Assembly: GCF_009759665.1 (NCBI RefSeq)
Contig: NZ_WQNE01000004.1
Span: forward strand, 186,001 to 250,000
Reading direction: 5' to 3'
Length of the DNA: 64,000 nt
Origin: Bradyrhizobium cajani
GTDB lineage: Bacteria; Pseudomonadota; Alphaproteobacteria; Rhizobiales; Xanthobacteraceae
A program made the translations under genes and the position numbers. This document shows positions 7,791-16,704 of this stretch, in pieces. Within the stretch, counting starts at the first letter, position 1. Each line of letters starts with the position of its first letter. The notes below the pieces were generated by a model that was not told where the DNA came from, did not search any database, and worked only from the letters and a program-made list of their open reading frames with translations.

Positions 7791-9132
7791 GAATTACGGC
7801 CTCCATGCCGGCAGCAAGCTCGAAGATACGACGGTCCGATCCACCCGCGCCCGCCAGCATCAGGCCGACGGGAACGTCGTTCTTGCGATGCGCGGGCAGC
7901 GAGATGGCGCAGCCGTCGATCATGTTGATCAGGGTGCAATTGCGCAGCGCGCGCAGGTTCTCTTTGGTGAACGCCTTGTCATCGGCGAGATCGGATATTT
8001 TCGGCGGCGTGTTGGCGGTGGTCGGCAGCACCAGCGCGTCATAGGGCGCGATGCGGGCGTTGACACGGGCGATCAGCGAGCGGCGCTCGTTGAGGAGATC
8101 GATGTAGTCGGCCGCGCTCTGCGCCTCGCCGCGCATGATGCGCACGGCGACCCTGGGATCGTAGACATCGCCCTTGGCGGTGATGAGATAACGGTGCCAG
8201 GCGAAGCTCTCGGCCGCGGCAAAGCCACCCTTGGCGTTCATCGGGCCGATGTCGTGGAATTCCGTCATCGCAATGCGTTCGATGACAGCGCCGTGATCGG
8301 CAAGGGTCTTCAGCGTCCGCTCGAAGGTTTCGGCGACCTCTGCGTCGAGGTCGTCGAGCGCGATGGTGGTCGGCACGGCGAGGCGCATGCCCTTAACGGG
8401 GCGCGGCTGCAGCGAGGCGATCGGCTCGTTCGCCAGCATAGCATCAAGTATGGCACAGCAACTGACCGATCGCGCCAACGGGCCGATGCTGTCGAGCGAG
8501 AACGACAGCGGCACCGTGCCGTCGAGCGGCACGCGGCGCTGCGTCGGCTTGTAGCCGACGATGCCATTGAAGGCCGCCGGGATCCGGCAGGAGCCGCCGG
8601 TGTCGGTGCCGAGCGCGCCGTGCGCCATGCCGTCGACCACGGACACCGCAGCCCCCGAGGACGAACCGCCGGGCACATGGCCCGCGGTCCGGTTCCAGAT
8701 TCCCTTCGGCGTGCCGTAATGCGGATTGATGCCGATGCCGGAATAGGCGAACTCGGTCATGTTGGTGCGGCCGATCAGGACGAAGCCGGCCTTGCGCAGG
8801 CGCGCCACCGTTGCCGCATCGTGCTCCGCCGGATCGGAATCGTCGAGCGCACGGGAGCCGGCGCGCGTCGTCTGTCCCTTGATGTCAAAGAGGTCCTTGA
8901 TCGAGATCGGGATGCCGGCATAGCGCGACGGCTCGGCCTTGACCTTGCGCAGGGCATCCATCGCGTCCGCTGCCGCGAGCGCAGCGTCCCTGTCGACATG
9001 GATGAAGGCGCGCTGGCCCTCGCCGGCGGGATCGGCGATCCGGGCGATGCACGCCTCGACCAGCCTGCGGGAGGTGGTGCGACCGCTTTCGAGGTCTTCG
9101 GCGAGCTTCGCCAGTGTCGGAAAATCGGGCAT
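7783..9132 (-). CDS. Amidase signature family hydrolase
   Basis: A 449-residue protein starting at ATG 9132 (MPDFPTLAKLAED); the open frame extends upstream but without conserved sequence. The Ser-cisSer-Lys triad of the family is seen as Lys79 (ISIKDLFD), the serine cluster 157-159 (PGGSSSGAA) and Ser181 (TDTGGSCRIPA). It hydrolyses an unidentified carboxamide in the cytoplasm. It is the first gene of a two-gene operon with DUF2848 (8-nt overlap) and is divergent from the DUF35/thiolase operon across a gap of about 190 bp. GatA is excluded because no gatB or gatC neighbours are present. Confidence 0.9.
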   Translation of the reverse strand: MPDFPTLAKLAEDLESGRTTSRRLVEACIARIADPAGEGQRAFIHVDRDAALAAADAMDALRKVKAEPSRYAGIPISIKDLFDIKGQTTRAGSRALDDSDPAEHDAATVARLRKAGFVLIGRTNMTEFAYSGIGINPHYGTPKGIWNRTAGHVPGGSSSGAAVSVVDGMAHGALGTDTGGSCRIPAAFNGIVGYKPTQRRVPLDGTVPLSFSLDSIGPLARSVSCCAILDAMLANEPIASLQPRPVKGMRLAVPTTIALDDLDAEVAETFERTLKTLADHGAVIERIAMTEFHDIGPMNAKGGFAAAESFAWHRYLITAKGDVYDPRVAVRIMRGEAQSAADYIDLLNERRSLIARVNARIAPYDALVLPTTANTPPKISDLADDKAFTKENLRALRNCTLINMIDGCAISLPAHRKNDVPVGLMLAGAGGSDRRIFELAAGMEAVIRV

Positions 9133-9325
9133 GTCTGTCTCACGGAATATTGGTGCGCGCAATCTATAGCGCTGGCTCAGTTCGACACAAGCATTGTGCG
9201 CATGATGGCATGCATGCGCATTGCTGGACCGTTGACGCGCCATGGTCGATTGTCGCATCAAGATCGAAACCGGCGGGCGCAAAGCCCTTGCGTTACGAGA
9301 TATGCCTTTGGGAGGGCTTTCCGAC

Positions 9326-9739
9326 ATGGCCGAACCGCAGCGCGCGCGACCGAAACCGACGCCGGAAACCCAGCATTTCTGGGATGGCACGAAGGCGGGC
9401 GAACTGCGCCTTCAGCGCTGCGACGCCTGCGCGCATGTCTACTTCCCGCCACGTCCGTTCTGCCCCTCCTGCGCTTCGCGCAAGGTCAGCATCTTCAAGG
9501 CGAGCGGCAAGGGCTTCCTCTACAGCTACGTGATCAACCACCGGCCCGCTGCGCCCGGCTTCACGCCACCTTACGCCATCGCGGTGGTCGAGCTCGCCGA
9601 GGGGCCGCGGATGATGAGCAACATCATCGACTGCCCGCAGACGCCGGAGGCGCTGGAGCTCGACATGAAGCTCGAGGTCGCCTTTGAGAAGCTCGACGAC
9701 AAGATTACCCTCCCCGTGTTCCGCCCGGCGAGGGGGTAA
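9326..9739 (+). CDS. Zn-ribbon/OB-fold protein (DUF35), acyl-CoA-associated
   Basis: A 137-residue protein. Four cysteines at 32, 35, 46 and 49 (CDAC and CPSC) form the N-terminal zinc ribbon, followed by an OB-fold with YSYVINHRPAAPGF. I chose ATG 9326 because GGGAGGG lies 10 nt upstream; longer frames up to 9242 look unconserved. DUF35 proteins pair with thiolase-like enzymes and bind acyl-CoA, forming heteromeric complexes in sterol side-chain and archaeal mevalonate pathways. Here the thiolase starts 3 nt after its stop, the classic arrangement. Confidence 0.9.
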   Translation: MAEPQRARPKPTPETQHFWDGTKAGELRLQRCDACAHVYFPPRPFCPSCASRKVSIFKASGKGFLYSYVINHRPAAPGFTPPYAIAVVELAEGPRMMSNIIDCPQTPEALELDMKLEVAFEKLDDKITLPVFRPARG

Positions 9740-9742
9740 GCC

Positions 9743-10882
9743 ATGCGCAGAAACCAGGTTGCCGTCGTCGGTGCGGCCGAGACCACCCAGCTCGGCGTCA
9801 TCCCCACCATGTCGCAGCTCCAGCTGCACGCGGATGCGGCGCTCAATGCCATTGCGGACGCCGGGCTTAAGCTCTCCGACATTGACGGCTTTGCCACCGC
9901 GGTCGAAACCCCGCAGCAGGTCTGCCACTATCTCGGTATCAAGCCGACCTGGGTGGACGGCACTTCGGTCGGCGGCTGCTCCTTCATGCTGCACGTCCGC
10001 CACGCAGCCGCGGCGATCGAGGCCGGCCTGTGCAAGACCGTGCTGATCACGCATGCCGAGAGCGGCAAGTCGATGATCGGCAAATTGCCGCGCTCGACGC
10101 CGGCGGACAGCCTCAATGGCCAGTTCGAGGCGCCCTATGGCGTCTACGGCCCGCCCAGCATGTTTCCGATCCCCGTGTTGCGGTTCATGAAGACCTACGG
10201 CATCACGCACGAGCAGCTCGCTTCGGTTGCGGTGGTGCAGCGGGAATGGGCGGCGAAGAATCCGCGCGCGATGATGAAGGACCCGATCACGGCCGCCGAT
10301 GTCCTCAACTCGCGCATGATCGCCTATCCGTTCCGGCTCTTGCAGTGCTGCCTCGTCACCGACGGCGGCGGCGCGTTGATCCTGACCTCGGCCGACCGCG
10401 CCAGGGATTTTCCGCGCAAGCCCGTCTACGTCATGGGCACCGGCGAGAGCGTGGAGACACCGATGGTCAGCCAGATGGAGACCTTCAACTCCTCGCGCGC
10501 GTTCAAGACCGCGGGGCCGCTGGCGTTCAAGGAAGCCGGCATCGCGCACGGGGATGTCGACCATCTCATGATCTACGATGCGTTTGCGCATCTGCCGCTG
10601 TTCGGCCTCGGTGATCTCGGCTTCATGCCGTACGAGGAGACGGGCCAATTCATCGCGGACGGCAACACGCGCCCCGGGGGTAAGCTGCCGCTCAACACCA
10701 ATGGCGGCGGCCTGTCCTACATGCACTCCGGCATGTACGGCATGTACGCGCTCCAGGAGAGCGTGCGCCAGATGCGCGGGATCGCGCCGGCGCAGGTGCC
10801 GAATGCGAAGATTTCGGTGTGCCACGGCGTCGGCGGCATGTTCGCGGCGAGTGGCACGATCGTGTTTACGAACGAGAGGTAA
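9743..10882 (+). CDS. Thiolase (SCP2-type, DUF35-partnered)
   Basis: A 379-residue thiolase-fold protein. A cysteine is kept at the nucleophile region (Cys79, SVGGCSFMLH), and the C-terminal CHGVGGMFAASGT element supplies the second Cys/His. The middle region FNSSRAFKTAGPLAFKEAGI and the NTNGGGLSYMH stretch are typical of SCP2-type thiolases. It probably cleaves or condenses a 3-ketoacyl-CoA, with the DUF35 protein as partner. It forms an operon with the gene 3 nt upstream and probably with the SDR downstream. Substrate unknown. Confidence 0.88.
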   Translation: MRRNQVAVVGAAETTQLGVIPTMSQLQLHADAALNAIADAGLKLSDIDGFATAVETPQQVCHYLGIKPTWVDGTSVGGCSFMLHVRHAAAAIEAGLCKTVLITHAESGKSMIGKLPRSTPADSLNGQFEAPYGVYGPPSMFPIPVLRFMKTYGITHEQLASVAVVQREWAAKNPRAMMKDPITAADVLNSRMIAYPFRLLQCCLVTDGGGALILTSADRARDFPRKPVYVMGTGESVETPMVSQMETFNSSRAFKTAGPLAFKEAGIAHGDVDHLMIYDAFAHLPLFGLGDLGFMPYEETGQFIADGNTRPGGKLPLNTNGGGLSYMHSGMYGMYALQESVRQMRGIAPAQVPNAKISVCHGVGGMFAASGTIVFTNER

Positions 10883-10887
10883 TTCCT

Positions 10888-10967
10888 CGTCGTTCCGGGA
10901 TGGTCCGAAGGACCAGACCCGGAACCTCGAGATTCCGGGTTCGCGCTTCGCGCGCCCCGGAATGACA
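10888..10967 (+). repeat. Palindromic repeat, 'CGTCATTCCGGGG' family
   Basis: TCGTCGTTCCGGG at the left pairs with CCCCGGAATGACAG at the right; inner arms are CCCGGAACCTCGAGATTCCGGG. It lies inside the thiolase-SDR operon, just ahead of the SD of the SDR gene. Confidence 0.85.
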
Positions 10968-10987
10968 GACACAACAGGAGAACCCAC

Positions 10988-11902
10988 ATGAGCAAATCAC
11001 TGCAGGACAAGGTCATCATCGTCACCGGCGCAGGGCGCGGCATCGGGCGCGAGATCGCGCTGCTGTGCGCCGCCGAAGGCGCCAAGGTCGTCGTCAACGA
11101 TCCCGGCGGGGCCGCCGACGGCGCCGGTGCGAACGCTGCGCCGGCCGAGGAGGTGGTCGAGGAGATCAAGAAGCGCGGCGGCACCGCGGTCGCCAATTTC
11201 GAGTCGGTGGCGGAAGCGATCCCCGCCAGCAAGATCGTCAAGACCGCGACCGATCATTTCGGCCGGCTCGACGGCGTCGTCAACAATGCCGGCATCCTGC
11301 GCGACATGATCTTCCACAAGATGAGCGTGGAAGCGTTCGAAGCCGTCATCAAGGTCCATTTGATGGGCTCGTTCTACGTCTCGCACGCCGCAGCGCGGAT
11401 CTTCCGCGAGCAGGAGTCCGGCTCCTTCGTGCACTTCACCTCGACCTCGGGCCTGATCGGCAACTTCGGACAAGCCAACTACGCCGCCGCCAAGCTCGGC
11501 ATCGTCGGGCTCTCCAAATCCATTGCGCTCGACATGGGCCGTTTCAACGTCCGCTCCAACTGCGTCTCGCCGTTCGCCTGGACGCGCATGATCGGAACGA
11601 TCCCGACCGAGACCGACGCCGAGAAGGCACGGGTCGAGAAGATCAAGCAGATGGGACCGGAGAAGATCGCGCCGCTCTGCGGCTATCTACTCTCCGATCC
11701 CGCCAAGGACGTCACCGGCCAGATCTTCGGCGTGCGCATGAACGAGATCTTCCTGTTCAGCCAGAATCGTCCGATCCGCTCGGTACAGCGGAGCGAAGGC
11801 TGGACGCCGCAGTCGATCGCGGAACATGGCATGCCGGCGCTGAAGGGCTCGTTCTACAAGCTCGACCGCTCCGCCGACATCTTCACGTGGGATCCCGTCT
11901 AA
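10988..11902 (+). CDS. SDR family 3-hydroxyacyl-CoA dehydrogenase-like oxidoreductase
   Basis: A 304-residue short-chain dehydrogenase. The NAD(P) motif is TGAGRGIG (14-21), NNAG lies near 99-102, and the catalytic triad is Ser152/Ser154, Tyr165 and Lys169 (YAAAK). The insertion between beta strands and the C-terminal extension resemble the dehydrogenase domain of peroxisomal multifunctional enzyme type 2 (17-beta-HSD4). AGGAG lies seven bases before ATG 10988. With the upstream thiolase/DUF35 pair it could catalyse the step before thiolysis, 3-hydroxyacyl-CoA to 3-ketoacyl-CoA. The acyl group is unknown. Confidence 0.88.
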   Translation: MSKSLQDKVIIVTGAGRGIGREIALLCAAEGAKVVVNDPGGAADGAGANAAPAEEVVEEIKKRGGTAVANFESVAEAIPASKIVKTATDHFGRLDGVVNNAGILRDMIFHKMSVEAFEAVIKVHLMGSFYVSHAAARIFREQESGSFVHFTSTSGLIGNFGQANYAAAKLGIVGLSKSIALDMGRFNVRSNCVSPFAWTRMIGTIPTETDAEKARVEKIKQMGPEKIAPLCGYLLSDPAKDVTGQIFGVRMNEIFLFSQNRPIRSVQRSEGWTPQSIAEHGMPALKGSFYKLDRSADIFTWDPV

Positions 11903-11999
11903 AGCGCGATGAGATTGGGATGAATCGTCATCGCGCTTTAGGTTATTGTTTGAGCATGATCTTTTCGGAAAACTGCTGCGCACTTTCCGGATCATGCTC
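11901..11999 (+). repeat. Double inverted repeat, 'AAAGCGCGATGA / GAGCATGATC' family
   Basis: Two adjacent hairpins: AAAGCGCGATGA with TCATCGCGCTTT (11901-11939), then GAGCATGATC with GATCATGCTC (11952-11999). It starts at the stop codon of the SDR gene. I recognise this pair as a dispersed repeat of Bradyrhizobium-like genomes from general knowledge. It could act as a transcription terminator. Confidence 0.85.
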
Positions 12000-12028
12000 T
12001 AGCCGCGTTTCCGGCATCCCTGCCCTGC

Positions 12029-12055
12029 GATCTCTGGTCGTCTCGGTCAGAGATC
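12029..12055 (+). promoter_or_regulatory. Inverted repeat upstream of lactonase gene, possible operator or leader hairpin
   Basis: GATCTCTG (12029-12036) and CAGAGATC (12048-12055) are perfect 8-nt arms separated by 11 nt, located 64 nt before the SMP-30 gene. It could be a protein-binding site or part of the leader RNA. No regulator is adjacent, so the role is open. Confidence 0.4.
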
Positions 12056-12090
12056 GCCCCGCTTTCAGCCCGAATGCGGTCGGATGGTGG

Positions 12091-12113
12091 CCTCCCAACG
12101 AAACTTTGGGAGG
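12091..12113 (+). promoter_or_regulatory. Hairpin that encloses the ribosome-binding site of the lactonase gene
   Basis: CCTCCCAA (12091-12098) pairs perfectly with TTGGGAGG (12106-12113) over a 7-nt loop. The right arm contains the GGGAGG Shine-Dalgarno of the gene starting at 12119, so the folded leader would hide the SD. The left arm is in effect an anti-SD. This suggests translational control of the exported lactonase; the trigger is unknown. Confidence 0.55.
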
Positions 12114-12118
12114 AAACC

Positions 12119-13231
12119 ATGACAAGAATACTGACCAACCCCAGCGACACCTCTGCAACCGGCGGCCTCGGCCGTCGCACTGTCCTCAAAGGCACGGCGG
12201 CTCTCGCCGCGTCCACGCTGCTCGCCTCACGGGCCGAGGCGCGCGACTTCGGCGCCAATGCCGAGCCTCAGCGCTATCCCGACCCCGACATCGTCATCAT
12301 CGATCCCAAGCGCTTCAAGGCCAAGGTCGGCAACACCGCGATCAAGCGGCTCTACACCGGCTGCCTGTGGGCGGAGGGACCGGCCTGGAATGCGCAGGGA
12401 CAATATCTCGTCTGGAGCGACATCCCCGCCAACCGGCAGCTGCGCTATCTCGACGACGACGGCCATATCTCCGAGCAGTTCCACAAACCGTCGAACGAAT
12501 CCAATGGCAACTCGTTCGACACCGAGGGCCGCCAGATCAGTGCCGAGCGCACGCGCCTCGTCCGCTACGAGCACGACGGTTCGGTGACGACGCTGGCCGA
12601 GCAGGCCGGCGGCAAGCCGCTCAACGGCCCGAACGACATGGTGGTGCATCCCAACGACAAGGCGATCTGGTTCACCGATCCCGGCTATGGCGCGATCAGC
12701 ATCTATGAGGGCAAGCTCGCCAATACCGGCTCGCTCCAGCCCCATCAGAAGGAAGCCGTCTACCGACTGGACACGCAGACCGGGCAAGTCGCGAAGGTCG
12801 CCGACGAGCCGTTCAAGCCGAACGGCATCGCCTTCAGTCACGACTACAAGAAGCTCTATGTCTGCGACACCGGCATCACGCATTACCCGCAGGCGGAGAA
12901 CGTGGTGTGGTCCTACGACATCGACGGGGCGAAGCTATCCAATCCGAAGAAGCTGATCGACATGAAGCTCGAGGGCAAGTCGGGCTTCCCCGACGGATTG
13001 CGCGTCGACACCGAAGGCAACATCTGGGTCGGCGCCGGCTGGGTCGGCCCGGGCTATGACGGCGTGCAGGTGTTCGCGCCGAACGACGGCGCGCGCATCG
13101 GCCAGATCCTGCTGCCCGAGACCTGCGCCAATGTCTGCTTCGGCGGCAAGAAGCGCAACCGCCTGTTCATGACCGCGAGCCAGTCGCTGTATGCGGTCTA
13201 CGTGGAGACGCAGGGGGCGCATTTCTGTTGA
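12119..13231 (+). CDS. Tat-exported SMP-30/gluconolactonase-like protein
   Basis: A 370-residue protein starting at ATG 12119 after GGGAGGAAACC. A twin-arginine signal is visible (GRRTVLKGTAALAASTLLASRAEA region, residues 19-42), so it probably acts in the periplasm. The six-bladed propeller metal site of SMP-30 family lactonases is seen: Glu in CLWAEGPAW, Asn in LNGPNDMVV and Asp in GFPDGLRVD. Members hydrolyse aldonolactones such as gluconolactone, or related lactones, using a divalent metal. Its substrate here is not evident; no sugar dehydrogenase gene is adjacent. Confidence 0.88.
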   Translation: MTRILTNPSDTSATGGLGRRTVLKGTAALAASTLLASRAEARDFGANAEPQRYPDPDIVIIDPKRFKAKVGNTAIKRLYTGCLWAEGPAWNAQGQYLVWSDIPANRQLRYLDDDGHISEQFHKPSNESNGNSFDTEGRQISAERTRLVRYEHDGSVTTLAEQAGGKPLNGPNDMVVHPNDKAIWFTDPGYGAISIYEGKLANTGSLQPHQKEAVYRLDTQTGQVAKVADEPFKPNGIAFSHDYKKLYVCDTGITHYPQAENVVWSYDIDGAKLSNPKKLIDMKLEGKSGFPDGLRVDTEGNIWVGAGWVGPGYDGVQVFAPNDGARIGQILLPETCANVCFGGKKRNRLFMTASQSLYAVYVETQGAHFC

Positions 13232-13234
13232 GAT

Positions 13235-13298
13235 AGGCGAATAGTGAGTGGCGAATGGCGAATAGAGTTCTATTCGCTACTCGCCATTCGCAACTCGC
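13235..13298 (+). terminator. Inverted repeat between convergent genes, probable bidirectional terminator
   Basis: The core GCGAATAGA-GT-TCTATTCGC (13258-13277) is a perfect 9-nt stem with a 2-nt loop, extended by GAGTGGCGAATG and CGCCATTCGC arms on either side. It lies between the converging lactonase and ppc genes, where a two-way terminator is expected. It differs from the other repeat families in the window. Confidence 0.6.
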
Positions 13299-13301
13299 CC
13301 C

Positions 13302-16100
13302 TCACCCCGTATTCCTCAGGCCCGCCGAAATGCCGTTGATCGTCAGCTGAATCCCGCGCAGCACCTGCTCGTCCGGGTTCTGCGCGCGGTGCTCCTTCAA
13401 GAGCTCGACCTGCACGTGGTTGAGCGGGTCGAGATAGGGGAAGCGGTGGCGCACCGAGCGCTCCAGCAGCGGGTTGCCTTGCAGCAGCCGGTCCTGGCCC
13501 ATGATGTCGAGCAGCGTCTCGATACAGGAGTGCCATTCGCGGCGGATGCGGCCGAAGATTTTTTCGCGCAAGGCTTCGTCCGGCACCAGCTCGGCATAGC
13601 GCGAGGCGATTGCGATCGAGCTTTTCGCCAGCACCATGTCCATGTTCGACAGCAGCATGCGGAAGAACGGCCATTCCTTGTAGAGCTCTTTCAGGAACGG
13701 CATGCCCTTGTCGGGATGATCAGCGATCCACTGCTCGACCGCGCTGCCGAAGCCGTACCAGCCCGGCAGCATCAGGCGGCATTGCGCCCAGGAGAACACC
13801 CAGGGAATCGCGCGCAGATCCTCGATCGCGCGGGTCTTCTTGCGCGAGGCCGGACGGCTGCCGATGTTGAGCGTCGCGATCTCGTTGATGACGGTCGAGG
13901 CCCAGAAATAATCGACAAAGCCGTCGGTCTCGTAGACGAGGCAGCGATAGGCCTTGAAGGCGAGGTTCGACAATTCGTCCATCGCGCTCAGGTATTCGCG
14001 GCGCGGCGCGCTCTGGCGCGGATGCAAGAGACTTGCTTCAAGCGTCGCGGCGGCGAGGATCTCCAGATTGTTGCGACCAACTTCGGCGTTGGAATATTTC
14101 GACGAGATGATCTCGCCCTGCTCGGTGATGCGGATCTGGCCGTTCACCGCGCCGCCGGGCTGGGCGATGATGGCATCATAGCTGGGGCCGCCGCCGCGGC
14201 CGACCGAGCCGCCACGGCCGTGGAACAGGCGCAGGCGCACGTGGTGCCGCTCGAACACCTCGACGAGGCCGATCTCGGCCTTGTAGAGCTCCCAACCCGA
14301 GGTGACGAAGCCGCCATCCTTGTTCGAGTCGGAATAGCCGAGCATGACCTCCTGCACGGCGCCGCGGCTGTCGACCAGGCGGCGGTAATCGTGCAGCGAC
14401 AGCATGCGGTCCATGATGCCGCTTGAAGCCTGCAAGTCCTCGATGGTTTCGAACAGCGGCACGATGTTGATCGCACTGCGTCCGGAGGGATGAACGAGTC
14501 CGACTTCCTTCAGCAGCACCGCGACCTCGAGCATGTCCGACATGCCCTTGCACATCGAGATGATGCATTGGGGAATGGCGTCCGAGCCGAACTTCGCATG
14601 CGCTTCCGCTGCGGCATGGAAGACGTTGAGCTCGCCCATGGTCTCGTCGCTGTACTTGACGAATGGCGAGACCAGCGCGCGCGTTGAGCGCAATTCGTTG
14701 GTGAGCAGCGAGATGCGGGCATCCTCGCCGAGCGCGAGATAGGACATGCCGGGGTTCGCCGCATCCATCAGCTCGGCAATGGTGCGTTCGTGCACGGCCG
14801 AGTTCTGGCGGATGTCGAGCCGCGCCAGGTGGAAGCCGAAGCAGTCCACCGCGCGCCGGAGCAGTCGCAGCCGGCCGCGGGCGATGACGCGGGCATTGTT
14901 GGAGATCAGCGAGCGGTGCAGCACGTCGAGATCGGCCTGCAGCTCCCTGACGCTCTCGTAAGGCCGGCCCCTGCCGACCGGCCGGCGCGTGATCTCGACC
15001 TCGAGCTTCTCGGCCGTCGCGGTGAGGCGCGCGTAGATGCCGGAGACCGCGAGGCGATAGGGCTCGCCGCTCCGGTGCGGCGAGGTGTCCGGCGAGCGTT
15101 CCGCCAGCGTGCGCAGCTCTTCCGACACGTCGGCAAGATGCGCCGCGATCGACAGCTCGGCGCCGAGCACATGCAACTCGTTGAGATAGAACTGCATCAC
15201 CCGGCTCGACTGGAGCCGCAGCGTGCCGCGCATGACGTCGGCGGTGACGAAGGGATTGCCGTCGCGGTCGCCGCCGATCCAGCTGCCCATGCGCAGGAAC
15301 GAGGCGAGCTCGCCGGCCGCCTGCTCGCCGCCCTCCTCCAGCCGGTCCTCCAGCGCGTTGACGAGGCGCGGCACCTCGCGCAGGAAGGTGTAGTCGTAGA
15401 AGGACAGGCCGTTGGCGACCTCGTCGAGCACGGTGAGCTTGGTCCGGCGCAACAGGTTGGTCTGCCACAGCGTCAGAACCTCGCGGCGAAGCTGCTCGTC
15501 GCTGGCGGCGGCCTCCTCCGCGGTCAGCGCGACGCGCTCGCGACGGTCGAGCAGGCCAGCGACCTCCATCTCGCGGTCCATGGTGCTCTTGCGGCGGACC
15601 TCGGTCGGATGCGCGGTCAGCACCGGGCTGACGAGTGCGGTCTTGAAGAAGCTGCGCAGCGTGTCGGCGCCGATGCCCGCCGCCTTGGCATGGGCGAGCG
15701 TCTCCGCCAGTACGCCCGAGCCGCCGTTCTTGCCGGCGCTGCGGGCGCGCATCTGGCGGATGTTGTTCTGGTCCTCGGCGATGTTGGCGAGGTGGGAGAA
15801 ATAGCTGAAGGCGCGGACGATCCGCACCGTCTCCGAGGTCGACATGCTGTCGAGGATCTGCTCGAGCTCGCGGCGGGCCAGCCGGTCCTCGTCGCGGTGG
15901 AACCGGATCGAGGTCTGGCGGATGCGCTCGACCAGGTCGAACACGTCGGCGCCCTCCTGATCGCGCACGGTGTCGCCGAGGATGCGCCCGAGCAGGCGGA
16001 TGTCGTCGCGCAGCCGCGCTTCCGCTTCCATCGCCTGGACGTCCTCGGGGCGGTTGGGGCGATGCTCAGCGGTGTCGGATGGTGCGGTCTGGAGGGACAT
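13302..16100 (-). CDS. ppc: Phosphoenolpyruvate carboxylase
   Basis: A 932-residue protein starting at ATG 16100 ([10 protein letters not shown]), preceded by GGGGAGCGAG; the 38 extra upstream codons in the open frame have no SD. Catalytic His164 lies in [13 protein letters not shown]. The glycine-rich loop [14 protein letters not shown], the [10 protein letters not shown] motif and the terminal GLRNTG are all present, and the length is normal for bacterial PEPC. It carboxylates PEP to oxaloacetate to refill the TCA cycle. It is a single gene, convergent with the lactonase, with no sign of damage. Confidence 0.97.
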   Translation of the reverse strand: MSLQTAPSDTAEHRPNRPEDVQAMEAEARLRDDIRLLGRILGDTVRDQEGADVFDLVERIRQTSIRFHRDEDRLARRELEQILDSMSTSETVRIVRAFSYFSHLANIAEDQNNIRQMRARSAGKNGGSGVLAETLAHAKAAGIGADTLRSFFKTALVSPVLTAHPTEVRRKSTMDREMEVAGLLDRRERVALTAEEAAASDEQLRREVLTLWQTNLLRRTKLTVLDEVANGLSFYDYTFLREVPRLVNALEDRLEEGGEQAAGELASFLRMGSWIGGDRDGNPFVTADVMRGTLRLQSSRVMQFYLNELHVLGAELSIAAHLADVSEELRTLAERSPDTSPHRSGEPYRLAVSGIYARLTATAEKLEVEITRRPVGRGRPYESVRELQADLDVLHRSLISNNARVIARGRLRLLRRAVDCFGFHLARLDIRQNSAVHERTIAELMDAANPGMSYLALGEDARISLLTNELRSTRALVSPFVKYSDETMGELNVFHAAAEAHAKFGSDAIPQCIISMCKGMSDMLEVAVLLKEVGLVHPSGRSAINIVPLFETIEDLQASSGIMDRMLSLHDYRRLVDSRGAVQEVMLGYSDSNKDGGFVTSGWELYKAEIGLVEVFERHHVRLRLFHGRGGSVGRGGGPSYDAIIAQPGGAVNGQIRITEQGEIISSKYSNAEVGRNNLEILAAATLEASLLHPRQSAPRREYLSAMDELSNLAFKAYRCLVYETDGFVDYFWASTVINEIATLNIGSRPASRKKTRAIEDLRAIPWVFSWAQCRLMLPGWYGFGSAVEQWIADHPDKGMPFLKELYKEWPFFRMLLSNMDMVLAKSSIAIASRYAELVPDEALREKIFGRIRREWHSCIETLLDIMGQDRLLQGNPLLERSVRHRFPYLDPLNHVQVELLKEHRAQNPDEQVLRGIQLTINGISAGLRNTG

Positions 16101-16704
16101 GGCTCGCTCCCCTTCAAGAGCTCCCTGCGGCTCTCCGGTCCGGAGGAGTGTGCGATATTTTTCTACCGCAGTGCAAGATGAACTTGGTGGCGGCGCGGCA
16201 ACATCGCCGATCAAGCGCGCGTCTTCGATCTCGCGGCGAACAGACCCCGGGCGTCAGGACCACACGCTTTGGCCGTCCGCGGACGTCCCTCCAAACCATT
16301 CGGAAGCTCGCGCGTCCTCGCCCCCGACGCCGAAGGAAACGCTGTGGCCGCGCCGTGTCGATCACGCGGATCGTGATGGCTCACGAGGCTCGCCCGCTCT
16401 ACCACCCCGTCACGCGCCGGCGCTGGCGCGTCCATCGCATCCCGGTCTACGCATCGTGACGATCACGAACGTCCCTCTGACGGCCGTAGTGCCTTTAGCC
16501 GAAAACGAACTTCTGTTAATCAGAATATGTTGCGCTCCCGTCGCTTGACCTGCATGTCCAGCGCTTGCTGCGGCCAGAAAGCAAGATGACAACTTGCGGC
16601 GATGGTGGCAGAATGGTGACAGACGTGGTTTGAAGACTTGGCGACCAAGAACAACGAAGAGAAGAGTTCGCCGCGGTCACGTTGTCCAAGGGAGGAGATG
16701 GCTC
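16101..16704. other. Intergenic region of about 600 bp without a recognisable gene
   Basis: This region separates the divergent ppc and TRAP operons, so both promoters should lie here. No open frame has conserved-looking sequence or an SD. A slightly AT-richer tract runs from about 16495 to 16530 (GAAAACGAACTTCTGTTAAT). I could not define -35/-10 elements with confidence. The SD GGGAGGAG at about 16690 belongs to the dctP gene. Confidence 0.5.

Noticed and set aside
7783..9132. GatA subunit of glutamyl-tRNA amidotransferase
   Set aside because: No gatB or gatC neighbours, and it is coupled to DUF2848. The same reasoning applies to the amidase at 61938-63356.
7645..9687. 680-codon plus-strand open frame opposite the amidase and DUF2848 genes
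   Set aside because: Codon-bias shadow of the two minus-strand genes. Composition is low-complexity Arg/Gly/Ala, without motif or SD.
14790..16181. 463-codon open frame antisense to ppc
   Set aside because: The ppc reading frame carries all catalytic motifs; the antisense frame has none.
16101..16704. Small genes in the long ppc/TRAP intergenic region
   Set aside because: The open frames there are short, overlap each other on both strands and lack an SD or conserved-looking sequence.
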